A DNA stretch of 64,000 nucleotides from Berberis thunbergii (lineage: Eukaryota > Streptophyta > Magnoliopsida > Ranunculales > Berberidaceae), in NCBI GenBank assembly GCA_003290165.1, contig QNQO01001855.1, positions 1 to 64,000 of the forward strand. The letters run 5' to 3'. Positions 35,164 to 45,299 of this stretch are shown here, in pieces. The notes under the pieces were generated by a model, which was given only the letters and a program-made list of their open reading frames with translations, was not told where the DNA came from and made no database searches. The translations under genes and the position numbers were made by a program. Within the stretch, counting starts at the first letter, position 1. Every line of letters begins with the position of its first letter.

Positions 35164-35473
35164 CACTACACCATATTGGCATTTTTGTAACACCCTCCAA
35201 AACAGTATCACTTTTGTAGTGTAACAATTCACCTAACAACTTTACACATTTTCACAAACAAAATGATACAATAATAGTATTACCATGAAGAGTATGATTA
35301 TAAAAGTGATACTATTCATGGTGATCCAACTTATTGTATCATTTTTTTTGTGTTACTGTTTTTCATTTTTTTGACTAAATTTAGTTTTGATTTGAAATTG
35401 TTTGGTGAATTGTAACATCTAAAAAATGATACTGTTTTGAGAGATGTTACAAAAGTGCCAATTTGGTGTAGTG
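35164..35473. mobile_element. CACTA-type MITE (310 bp)
   Basis: Long terminal inverted repeats (about 50 bp, starting CACTACACCATATTGGCA / CACTACACCAAATTGGCA) enclose a short AT-rich centre. A 3-bp duplication GTA flanks it (35161-35163, 35474-35476). The outer CACTACACCA matches CACTA-1 and CACTA-2, so their transposase may have moved it. It lies 27 bp from the right LINE target duplication. Confidence 0.85.
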
Positions 35474-35524
35474 GTAGCCAACCAATTCCAAATGGGTCAA
35501 TCATCCTAAATACCAGAAAGGGCA

Positions 35525-35642
35525 CATCACTCTATGCTTTGCTCCATCGTCTTCTCAAATCAAGTAACCATACCGCATTGTCTAAGTTGTAGATCAGCTT
35601 CTCGCGTACTTCTCGTGAAAAACAGGTATACTAGGTTCAAGT
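35525..35642 (-). pseudogene. Relic of a third subtilase (C-terminal end)
   Basis: The plus-strand segment from tcactctatgctttgctcc to acaggtatactaggttc aligns by eye with 3050-3185 of subtilase 1 and 36010-36135 of subtilase 2, i.e. the last 40 or so codons of the Fn3-like domain in reverse complement. Stops and indels are present. It shows that the cluster once had at least three members. Confidence 0.7.
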
Positions 35643-35973
35643 TATTGCTGAAACTGGATTCTCAATACAACTCATTATAAACTTCATGTGCTTCAGAAAA
35701 AAAGGACAACTCATTATAAACTTGATCATTTTATGAGTGTGAGACAGCAATTTGTGTTAATTGACGCTGACCTATTTTGTACAATACCAAGTTGCCTAAA
35801 GCGGTGTTCTTATCAAATATTACTCGAATCAGTTTTCAGAAAAACAAGGGCTTCTTTTAAAGAAGGTAAAGTAGATGATGTTAAGGTAACTAAGAACAAC
35901 TCTAAGGTCCTTCACAAAATCGAACAGTTTATTTAGATTTCTTAACAAAGATGCTAATCAGATCCCCAATGGA

Positions 35974-38214
35974 TTACATCTGCCTATATACCACAATGGG
36001 ACTCCTGACTCTACGCTTTGCTTCAGCATCTTCCCAAATCAAATAACCAAATAATGTTGTCTGGTTCATCTGTTGGATATCTATAGATAAAGTATAGCTC
36101 AGCTTCTTGTACTTCTCACTAAAAACAAGTGTGCCCGGTGTCACAGTGATTGAGGTTCCTTTTGGCACTATCACCTTAGCTGTATAAGATGATGCACCAT
36201 TTCCAACATTAGTCACTGTCCTCTGGAATATGTAAGATGCCGATTGAGTATGATTTAAGAAAACCATGAACGAGGGGTAATTCAGATCAGCAGATGGGTT
36301 TGAGCAATTATAATTCGACAATCTAGTGATGGCTAAGATTTGCTCCCTAGTGTAATTCATGTAGCATAGATGATTTAAGTAGTCTTGTGCATTTATATCA
36401 TAAACAAGACCTGGATCGAGTGCCTTGTTAGGATCAATTTGACCAGCTCCCATGGATAGAGGAGTAGCATGTGTCATATTGACACCACTGTCTCTACTAT
36501 CTCTTATCAAACTGTGAGTGTTATCGAATGGGTTTGCAGTAGTGATCATGGCTGACCTTATTGCAGCTGGACTCCAATCAGGGTGTGCACCCTTGAGAAG
36601 TGCAGCAACTCCAGATGCATGAGGACAGGCCATTGATGTTCCAGAATCGAAATTATAATCACTTGTTAATGACAAACCAGTTCCAATCCGTGCAGTGGCT
36701 GTGTTGGGAATCCAAGCTGCCAAGACTTGAGACCCGGGAGCAATTAAATCTGGTTTCACGATTCCTGGGTAGAGTGAAGGTCCTCTCGAACTAAAAGAGG
36801 CCACAGCTGGTGCAGGCTTGGATCCCAATAAATCTTGTTGGAATTTAATTGTGGCGTTTGGCTTCATTGTGGATTTTAGGTAATCCAACAACAGTGGAGC
36901 ATCTACTGGATGAATTGTTAATCCTGGACAAGGCATACCACCATCATCAATTTCCCATGGAGAAATAAATATAGCTCCAGCGACAGATGAATTAGTAACC
37001 TGGAATATTTGAGTTCCAAGATACTCATATGTACCATCACAGATAACAATCTTCCCAGTGGCTTCTGATAGCAACTCAGATGAATTGCATGGTAGGAGCG
37101 TTTCACTGTAGACCAGTGGCAGGTCTACCAATAATGCATTCGCAGGAAACATGGACCGACCAATGATTATCTTGTTATTGCCTAATGTCAGTTTTGCAGA
37201 TAATTGTCTATCAATGGTGCCTGCACCAACTGTCAACTGCCAGGCAGCTGCATTGTGCACGGTAGAGAGAGAAGGGCCATCATTTCCCGCTGATGCAGAC
37301 ACAAGCACGCCTTTCTCCATCGCTGCAAAAGATGCAATGGCTATTGCATCTTCTTGTAGAGGGATTTGGTCACCATAGCCTATAGAGATAGAGATTACAT
37401 CAACACCATCTGCAATCGCTGCATCCATTCCAGCTAGGATGTTAGAATTAGTGGGGGTGACCTTGTAAATGGCCAGCCTAGCACGAGGAGCAATTCCTCT
37501 TGCGGTACCCTTGGCATAGCCAAAGAATGAAACCCCTTCAACATAGTTTCCAGCAACGATGGAAGAAGTGTGTGACCCATGCCCTACCTGATCCCTTGGT
37601 GACCAGTTTGTTTCAGCATGACCCTCAGAGAAGTAACGAGCACCAATGAGCTTCCGATTGCATGAGGAAGAATTGAAATCAGGAGTGGTCTGGCAAATTC
37701 CTTTCCACCTTTTTGGGACCTCTGTCATTCCCACATCATTGAAACTCTCACTCTCGGGCCAAACTCCACTATCTATCATTCCGATTATCACGTCATTCCC
37801 ATATTTTGATGCCGGCCAAAGGCCAGAGACTGGATTAAGAGAAAGGAAATCAGAAGTGTGGGTAGTATCAAATTTGGCAATTCTATCAGGATAGGCACTA
37901 ACAAAGCCAGGTGACTTTTCTAGATTATGCAATTCATCTAAAGATAGAACTGCACTAAAACCATGCATGGCATTGTCGTAACTGTAGACTAGTCTTGGAA
38001 TGGAAGCATGTGAATTAGTTGGACCAGTGACTTTCAGAGTGTCAACGAGAGCAGAATACCAATTATGATGATTTGTAAATACTGTAGGCATGAGAGATTT
38101 GTCCATGTGGACAATATATGTAGACTTGGCTGTTGATGTGCATTCAATGGGGAAAGCACTGAGAAGCAACACAAGGAATACCAAGGAGAAAGACTCCAAG
38201 ATAAGTTCCCTCAT
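35974..38214 (-). CDS. Subtilisin-like serine protease (SBT1.9-like), intact
   Basis: Intronless 746-residue plant subtilase, the usual length. Signal peptide about residues 1-25 (LVFLVLLLSAFPIEC); I9 propeptide about 31-112 ([10 protein letters not shown] .. GFVSAYPD); catalytic Asp148 (GMIDSG), His212 (VGHGSHT), oxyanion Asn311 (SAGNDG), Ser527 (SGTSMACPH). A PA-like insert lies at about 345-465 and an Fn3-like C-terminus at about 640-745. The predicted role is a secreted, self-activating endoprotease of the cell wall; the substrate is unknown. The ATG at 38214 opens the signal peptide 44 bp from a TATA box. It is the surviving member of a tandem cluster with 3016-5233 and the relic at 35525-35642. 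Confidence 0.95.
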   Translation of the reverse strand: MRELILESFSLVFLVLLLSAFPIECTSTAKSTYIVHMDKSLMPTVFTNHHNWYSALVDTLKVTGPTNSHASIPRLVYSYDNAMHGFSAVLSLDELHNLEKSPGFVSAYPDRIAKFDTTHTSDFLSLNPVSGLWPASKYGNDVIIGMIDSGVWPESESFNDVGMTEVPKRWKGICQTTPDFNSSSCNRKLIGARYFSEGHAETNWSPRDQVGHGSHTSSIVAGNYVEGVSFFGYAKGTARGIAPRARLAIYKVTPTNSNILAGMDAAIADGVDVISISIGYGDQIPLQEDAIAIASFAAMEKGVLVSASAGNDGPSLSTVHNAAAWQLTVGAGTIDRQLSAKLTLGNNKIIIGRSMFPANALLVDLPLVYSETLLPCNSSELLSEATGKIVICDGTYEYLGTQIFQVTNSSVAGAIFISPWEIDDGGMPCPGLTIHPVDAPLLLDYLKSTMKPNATIKFQQDLLGSKPAPAVASFSSRGPSLYPGIVKPDLIAPGSQVLAAWIPNTATARIGTGLSLTSDYNFDSGTSMACPHASGVAALLKGAHPDWSPAAIRSAMITTANPFDNTHSLIRDSRDSGVNMTHATPLSMGAGQIDPNKALDPGLVYDINAQDYLNHLCYMNYTREQILAITRLSNYNCSNPSADLNYPSFMVFLNHTQSASYIFQRTVTNVGNGASSYTAKVIVPKGTSITVTPGTLVFSEKYKKLSYTLSIDIQQMNQTTLFGYLIWEDAEAKRRVRSPIVVYRQM

Positions 38215-38257
38215 TTCTTGATCTGGGCTTGAGAATTACATAGCCTAACTAGAACCT

Positions 38258-38266
38258 GTTATATAG
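38258..38266 (-). promoter_or_regulatory. TATA box of subtilase copy 2
   Basis: Minus-strand CTATATAAC, 44 bp upstream of the ATG, identical to the copy 1 box. The block CTTTGGAATACCCTC follows upstream once, against three times in copy 1. Confidence 0.7.
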
Positions 38267-39280
38267 CTTCTCTTGACTTTGGAATACCCTCCCAAGCTTC
38301 CAATGAGAACAAAGAATTTACTTTATTCTAGAGTTCGGATGTTACAACTAATATTGTTCTTTATTGTTTTCGTCCATATTTTTATGTTTACTAGGAAAAG
38401 AACAGGCAGACTGGTCTTTTGGCTTGGATAGTATTCACTAATTGGGGGTATTCGATAATAGAGCTCAGCTTGATCTTGTATTTATCTAAAACAGCTTGCA
38501 TAGCAGAAATACACAGCTGCTGCTAGGAAAATGAATGAATATTTTGCATCCAGTAGTTCGCCAGCATATAAAAGGTATACAATAGGAGAAAGTAATACAA
38601 GTGTCAGATATCAATGAAGTGTACCACAACCCTAATCACAGCCAAATCTTTTATTTTTTACCGAAAACAAATGAACCAACAGAAATAAGAAAAATCATCC
38701 AACATTTATCATTACGATGACAGTCGTAAGATAACAATAACGTTTGGGTTGCTTCTCTAATTACAATTGCTAGGTTTTTTGATTGTGTAACAAGTCTATT
38801 GCAATTCTGAAATTATGAAACCCTAACCAGAAGAAAAAATTTCAACTTAAACAGGGGAAATGAGATAAGTACCTGTCAGCTGACATGATAACTAGACCAA
38901 TTAAAAATAAATAGATGAAATTGAATGTCAAAGAGCATCCCCCAGGTACAATCAAAGGCCATACAAGAACTTTAATCACTTTGCCAACCTGCTGTGGCCA
39001 TGTATGTCTCTGTTTGATCATTTCTTTCTTTCCACAAACCCAGAGATGCAATTGAAATGTGATCTCAGGGCCAATTACTTGTATGACTGAAACCTCTCCT
39101 ATCCCATTTTTAATATGGGTCAGTTCCATTTTTCTTTTGAACTTATAATAAGACATACATAGCAATAGATTTGAATTCTCACTTAAAATATCGAAATGTA
39201 GATATATGGGCATGCCCTTTTGCAACAAAAGTAACCATTCTGTATCATTCGATGTAGATCATGCCTTTTTGCAACAAAAG
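38267..39280. other. 5' flank of subtilase copy 2
   Basis: No gene seen. Blocks of this flank match the flank of copy 1 on both sides of Copia-1 (5301-5746 and 10854-12100), which helps to date the duplication before the Copia-1 insertion. At 39211-39290 a short motif around cttttgcaacaaaagt is repeated twice. Confidence 0.55.
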
Positions 39281-39284
39281 TCAC

Positions 39285-39560
39285 CACTCTTAAACATTCA
39301 CTCTAGCTTATCTGTAAGCGTGTTCCCACATTCAGTTTTCAGCTTGCAAATCATTGACTTCTCTGCATCATTGGAGGCACTCTTTCCCAACAATAACCTT
39401 TTCGAAATATGTTTTCCATAGAATGTTACAAAACAATCTTTATTATGTATAAATCTGAATACAACCAAAGCTTTATCAAAGGTACTCTCTAACTCCACTT
39501 CGAATGTACCCATATTACCAGCACAAAGCTTCTCATCCAGGAACTTACAACACAAATGCT
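39285..39560 (-). pseudogene. CUL4: CUL4 (cullin) fragment, apparently intronless
   Basis: Minus-strand frame encodes KFLDEKLCAGNMGTFEVELE, STFDKALVVFRFIHNKDCF, then [20 protein letters not shown] and ICKLKTECGN..DKLE. This is the central cullin segment specific to CUL4 ([27 protein letters not shown]). A stop replaces the Gly after KLE. No intron interrupts about 90 codons, so it may derive from a processed copy. It directly abuts the CACTA-like left end at 39571. Confidence 0.8.
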
Positions 39561-40299
39561 CATAATTGATAGCATATGCCAATAGCGTTTTTTATAAATG
39601 TGCTATAAAAAGTCAATTTTGAATGACTTAGAAAATGAAAAACGCTATAGAAATCTGGCGGGTGATTTGGCGCTCCCAAATGTTTTTGTATTTCGCAACT
39701 TTCTCTCCTCCCCCATCCAGTACACTAAACCACAGAGCTCGCCTTCATCTCCTTCTTGCTCGCATCTCTCTGCTTGACCTTTTGCTCGTCTCCTTCTTGC
39801 TCTTGTTATTGCCCAACATAGCAAAATCGAAAGAACACAACAATCCTTCACTCCATTTCTTCTGCAAGCAACAGGTATGTGCTCCTTCAATCTTCTTTTT
39901 ATCTCATCCAACGCCATTCTCTCTCTCTGCTTTGGTTCCCTTTAGATCTGGATTCTACCATTCTTTCATCTCTCCAATTTCTTTTTCTTACCTCTCCATT
40001 TCACTCACTCAGGAACAAACGACTCTTCAAGCAAGCAAAGTGAAGAGAAGGTGAGTTGATTTGAGCCGAAGCGGAGGAGTTGTGACGGTGAGAACTAGCG
40101 AGTGATTGTGGTGGCAGAATTGGATGCATCGGTGGTGCGCCATCAATGCTGGTTCTCAGAGATCTAGGGTTTCCAGATCTTAGCTTCATGTTCTTCTTTT
40201 CTTTGTGTCAATTGTGAGTTTCTTAATCAGGCAAAAATGGCAGAATTGGGTCGAGAAGAAGGAGATCATGCGCCTTGTGGCCATGGCATTAGAGTAGGC

Positions 40300-40440
40300 G
40301 GCAAGGCTCGAGCTTGAAGCTGCATCCGAGTAAGGAGCTATTTTCACCGTTCGCCGGACTCAATGTGATTTTTGTTAATGCGCTACCACCACCAGGTGCT
40401 TTAGATGTAAAGTTGTTCGGTACTGGTGAGTTTTCCCCTT
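40300..40440 (+). other. Exon-like ORF, source unknown
   Basis: An open segment encodes KLHPSKELFSPFAGLNVIFV, then NALPPPGALDVKLFGTG, ending at a GTGAGT donor. I do not recognise it. It follows the leader-like region at 39690-40050 and could be the first exon of the TPR gene fragment or another captured piece. Confidence 0.3.
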
Positions 40441-41277
40441 TTGCTTTTGGGTTTAGTTTTCGTTGTTTGGTTTTCAATTGCTTGATTAATTCGTGATAAT
40501 TGGTTGTCCCTTTGGTTTGACTTTGATTTCATGCATATAATTGGGTTTTCTTCTTTACATAATAATGGAATCGAATAAGTAATTTGGTTTTCATTCGATG
40601 GTGACTTTGTTGCTTATAATCCTTAGTGGGAGTTTATTATTTGTTCATGGAATAATGTATGATCTTAGTTTATCAGAAAGGAATTATTTTTAAACATTAC
40701 TATTTTTTAAATGGTTGAAAATCTTTCTTGAACTTAGTTTATCAGAAAAAAGGAGACTAAAACTACTTAGTTTCATACACTTATTGTCATTTCTCCTGTT
40801 GGTTGTGTTTACCAATGTAGCATTTTTGATGACTTTTTTTTGTACCATGCACAGGTTTTATGGCTGCAATGGGAAAAAGGGAACCACCTGGCTGGTAATC
40901 TTTGTTTACGTGTTTCTTTTATCAATAAAACTGCGATGAAAAAAGAAGAGGGTGTATATTGATATTCATTCAAAAGAAGAAAACTAAAATAGCTAGGATA
41001 TAATAGGCAGATTATAGGTGAAACCAACATGGCCAGGGTATAGATCTTTATTTAGTGATGAAGGAAGAAAATTGTAAAGATGGTATGTCGAAAATTCTAT
41101 AAAATACAGAACATTTTATAATCTATAGTTTATCTTGGATTTTTTTTCCACCTTCCTCCCATACATAAGAAGATACTCTTAAAGTATATATCGTCATGTT
41201 TTTCAAAGACGGTGACTTTGATTTTTATGTTTAGTCAATGAAAAATATTTTGTAATTAAAGTGAATTTTTTATAGAT

Positions 41278-42253
41278 CATGGGCGGACCTACTAAGGGGT
41301 CCCTCAAGTTTTAAAATATTTTTAGTATATATACTTTAATCTTAAAAAAATCGATTATATAATGTAGAATACAATATGAAAATTGTTTATGAAAATATTT
41401 ACAAATGTTTTTGTTGATGTAGTGGTTGGAGGATTATAATTTTTAGTAAAAGACATGAGTTCGATACTCATCAAGTGCATTTTTTATTTTATTTTCAATG
41501 CAATTTTATTAGTAATTGCAAATATTAAAAAATATTTAGTTTAATAAAAATTTATTAACATTAAAGAAATGAATTTTTTTTCACAAGTGATATAAAACCT
41601 TTAAAAAAATATTTAAAATTAATATCTAAAATAATAACGATAGAATTCAATGAAAATATATACAATTAGCCAACTCGTATAAAATTTGAGCCTCATATAA
41701 ACTATTTTTCTTTGAATTTGTATTATGATCATATTAGGTTCGCAAATTTCAATTTTTTTTTTAGTTTCACCTAGAACTTATCCTAATTAATTATTTTGTG
41801 ATTCTCAATTCTAAACAGCCAGACTTTATAGCCACTTTTTTGTCAGGTTTTGAGTATTTTACATTTTTATCTCTTCTATAGATAATTTTTGTGGTTATAT
41901 TTTAAAGAGAATGGGTAAAGGTGTAAAAATGTTCTAGCCTGGCAAAAAAATGACTTTAAAGCTTGACTGCCTAGACAAACTCTTTTGTGATATTAGTTAT
42001 ATATTCTAGTTATTATGTTTGTTTGCTCTTTGCTAAGCTTATCAATAGATACCTTATTTGGGCTTAAAATGAACTACACTTGGATCCAATTTGATATATG
42101 CATTGTATTTTTTATAGTTGAATTTTTTTTATTAGTTACTAGTTTCGGTAGAAAAAAATTTGGTTTTACCATTGTTAAGTACTATTATCAAATAATAAGT
42201 ATTTTCCATTTCCTTACCCCCCCCCCTCGACTAAAATTTCGGGTCCGCCCCTG
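41278..42253. mobile_element. Non-autonomous hAT-like element (976 bp)
   Basis: Terminal inverted repeats CATGGGCGGACC / GGTCCGCCCCTG (one mismatch) and an 8-bp duplication with one mismatch (TTATAGAT at 41270-41277, CTATAGAT at 42254-42261). The interior is AT-rich and has no transposase. The ends resemble the CAGGGGCGGA-type termini common in plant hAT elements. Confidence 0.7.
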
Positions 42254-44815
42254 CTATAGATAATTATTATTACATAGAAAATACTCTTCTAAATTTAATA
42301 AGATTGTTTGCTTTTTCTCTTGAGAGATTTTCTTTCGTTTTCAAGTATTGTTTGCCTTGTAAGTTGTCAATTGCATAGGAGGAAGGGCCCCAAGAGGAAT
42401 CTGATTGGATCCGTATCTGAAGAGTTTGCAACCAGACAAACACCTTTAATCCCTAGCATTAGCTACAATAGTTGAGAGATCTTTATATGATTATGATAAG
42501 ATGCTCCACTGTTCAAAGAAACTAAGCATTTGAGGATTAAAAGAATCCCCCCACCCCCAACAACACATGTTATGAATTTTATCTACTTCTTTCCTTTTAC
42601 TCATGGTTCCCAATCTTCATATTGTTCTTCTGATATCTTTAGTGTTTTAGACTTTTCGTCAGTTATATTTTTACTTGACCATACTTCGGTTATCAAGTTA
42701 TAGCCACTTTGTCTTTCAGTGATAGCTCTAACAATGAGGCTATTGTGGTTGAAGACACTCTCACAGAAGATGAAAAGTCAGCTCTCAAGGTAAAATAGTT
42801 AAAAACTGGCTGCAATCACTTTTTCCCCCTAATTGTGATATGTTTGAATATTTGAATATGCATTTGTCTCATCTTGTATAAGCCTCAAGGCATCTATTAT
42901 CTGTGTCCTCTAGATTACCTAAGCATGATACCATAGGGTCTGTGTGTATGGTGTTCAACTTTTCCATTCTCCCTTTCCCCCTTTAAGAGAAACAACATGG
43001 TCTTCAAAGGAAACAGAAAAGGGTGGTAAACTATCTGCAATGAAATCAAAGCTATGGTTTGGCTGTGCGGCAATACTTGGGGTATTATATCTAATATTGA
43101 ATTTCATGTCTGTATGTTTGACTGGGATAGTCTATTTTCTGTACCCCTGCGCGGCGTTGTGACCTTCCCAGTCACATTGGATTTTCATTATCAATATGTA
43201 TGTGTTTCATTGATTAAAGGAAATTGTAATCCGTTGGTTCCGCTGGCCCATTGCTGCATACACATATGGAGTGTCTTTTTTTAGTATTTGTAATCTAGTG
43301 TTGAAACTATTGGTATTGGTGCTGATGATATCTGAAATTCCTATCTATCTCAGACTAGGCTACAGCAGTATAAGGCAGCTCTTTGCATGTCACCGACAGA
43401 TCCAGCTGCTCTCAAAGTGAGTGATAAGCTACATAGTTGTTATCATGCTAATCATGTTACTTTCTGTACCCTTTTTTTACTTGAACAGTATTTCTAACTC
43501 TGAGCTTAATCACTAATCAGTTTTAACTTTTGCTGGTGATAGCATTATTTGAAGGCTTTAATCCTTTTGAGGTTCTGATTGTGTTAATTTCAAAGTTAGC
43601 TCTTACTACCAATAAAATAAAATAAAATAATGAAAATGAAAATGAAAGTTTATGTGAATAGTAATGCAAATAATAGATTTAGAACCTGACTTTTTGCCAA
43701 TCAAATAGGCCTTAATCGGCTTCTTGCTCGAGGAAGTACAGTGCACATAATGGTTCATTTCCAAAACCTTTTGCATGAGATCATTAGGACTCTAAATGCA
43801 TACACCATTGAATTTAGAAAACAATTTACTACACAAAAATAGTTAGGGTTGCACAAAAGACTGAATATACCACAAATAACCGAATTAAACCGAAATCATT
43901 TACAGTTAATGAAAAATAGGAATTAAATGAAAATTTTACTAATAAAATGGGGAAGATGATTATTTGTCAGTTCAGTTCATTTTGGCATTTAATAGCATAC
44001 AAATATTGGTTTTATTCGGTTTTCAGTTATTACATTCGATTTTGGTGTCTGTTTTGTAATTCCAATCAGCTATCTGGATAATCCATAAACTACCATATGG
44101 TGCATACCATTTCTAATGATAAAATTTAGTTTAGGTAATGTCTTTGCAGGGAGCCACTGTAGCTCTATCCGAATTGGGAGAATATAGTCGAGCAGCTTCC
44201 TTACTTGAGACATTGTCCAAGGTTTGTTGTGCACTTGTTCGTCATTATGTCTGATGAGTAGTTGGATATGCCAGTAACAAGTTCTGGAGCTGATATAAAT
44301 TTTAAACACTACAAAAAAAGCCCTTTAATAGCGGTTCAAAAACGCTATGGTATCCTACCATAGCGTTTTAGTAAACGCTATGTCTGCCGGCGTTATAATA
44401 GACCATGGGTCTATTATAGCGGTTTTAAACCGCTATAGAAAGTTTGCTTTTTATAGCGTTTTAAAAACGCTATGGTAGATCCTTTTATAGCGTTTTAAAA
44501 ACGCTATGATAGATTCTTTTATAGCGTTTCTGAAATGCTATAGTAGAGTCTGCCATAGCGTTTTAAAAACGCTATGGTAAGTATACATAGCAATTTTTTT
44601 TATTTTTGCTATCAACTGTTAATTATTTTCAACTCAAAAATATAAACATTCACATATAGAATCCAAATAGGATCACTAACAACAAAATTATAATTTTTTT
44701 GCTATCAACTCAAAATTATAAACATTCGAATCATCATATATATTGTACTATTGGTGGACATTGACATTATAGAATCCAAATAGGATCACTAACAACAAAA
44801 ACAGTTGTTTGCTTG

Positions 44816-45260
44816 CAGCACTTGTAACCCCAATTCCAGCTGCACCTGTACAGTAGCTATTCCTAATTGTTTGCTTGCAACACTTGTAACCCACTGATTA
44901 TCTTTCCACCATGAACCCCAAACAGTTGTGTGGTTATTAATGTAAACATCTTCTTCATACTTCTTTCTGGGCAATAATGCACTCGCCTGCAAATACCAAC
45001 AAAACATTTGTCTTAAAATATGAAAACGGAAGCATATGAAATTAATTTGGAGAAATACTTCTACCAATTAGCCCTATTAGATTGGCAACCGCCTTACCTG
45101 TCCTAGAAGAAGCTCTCTTAGAAGTTCTTCATCAGGAGTTGCATTACCATACTTCCCCATAATTGAGTCTTCTGTTTTAGACTTCAAGCTCTCCTTTATA
45201 ACCTTGTCATTCTTCAACAAAAATTCAGCTCCAATTTGTCCATTGCTATTTAGATGTAGG
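44816..45260 (-). pseudogene. SLU7: Captured SLU7 splicing-factor exons
   Basis: The first exon ends at 45098 with a GTAAGG donor and encodes EFLLKNDKVIKESLKSKTED, then MGKYGNATPDEELLRELLLG. The next exon starts at 44986 (AG acceptor) and encodes [20 protein letters not shown], then [10 protein letters not shown] and, after a one-base loss, [19 protein letters not shown]. These are consecutive, highly conserved segments of SLU7, the second-step pre-mRNA splicing factor. The remaining exons are missing. Confidence 0.85.
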
Positions 45261-45299
45261 CCTGATTTATTAGGTAAAATGTTAAGTGAAGACAAGAAA

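Noticed and set aside
38842..39228. 128-codon minus-strand open frame in the subtilase 2 flank
   Set aside because: The stretch is homologous to non-coding flank of copy 1, where the frame is not conserved; no domain is seen.
42977..43162. Open frame with a hydrophobic end (KLWFGCAAILGVLYLI) as a separate membrane-protein gene
   Set aside because: It may be an exon of the TPR gene, but the hydrophobic part runs past a GT donor into probable intron; too little to call a gene.
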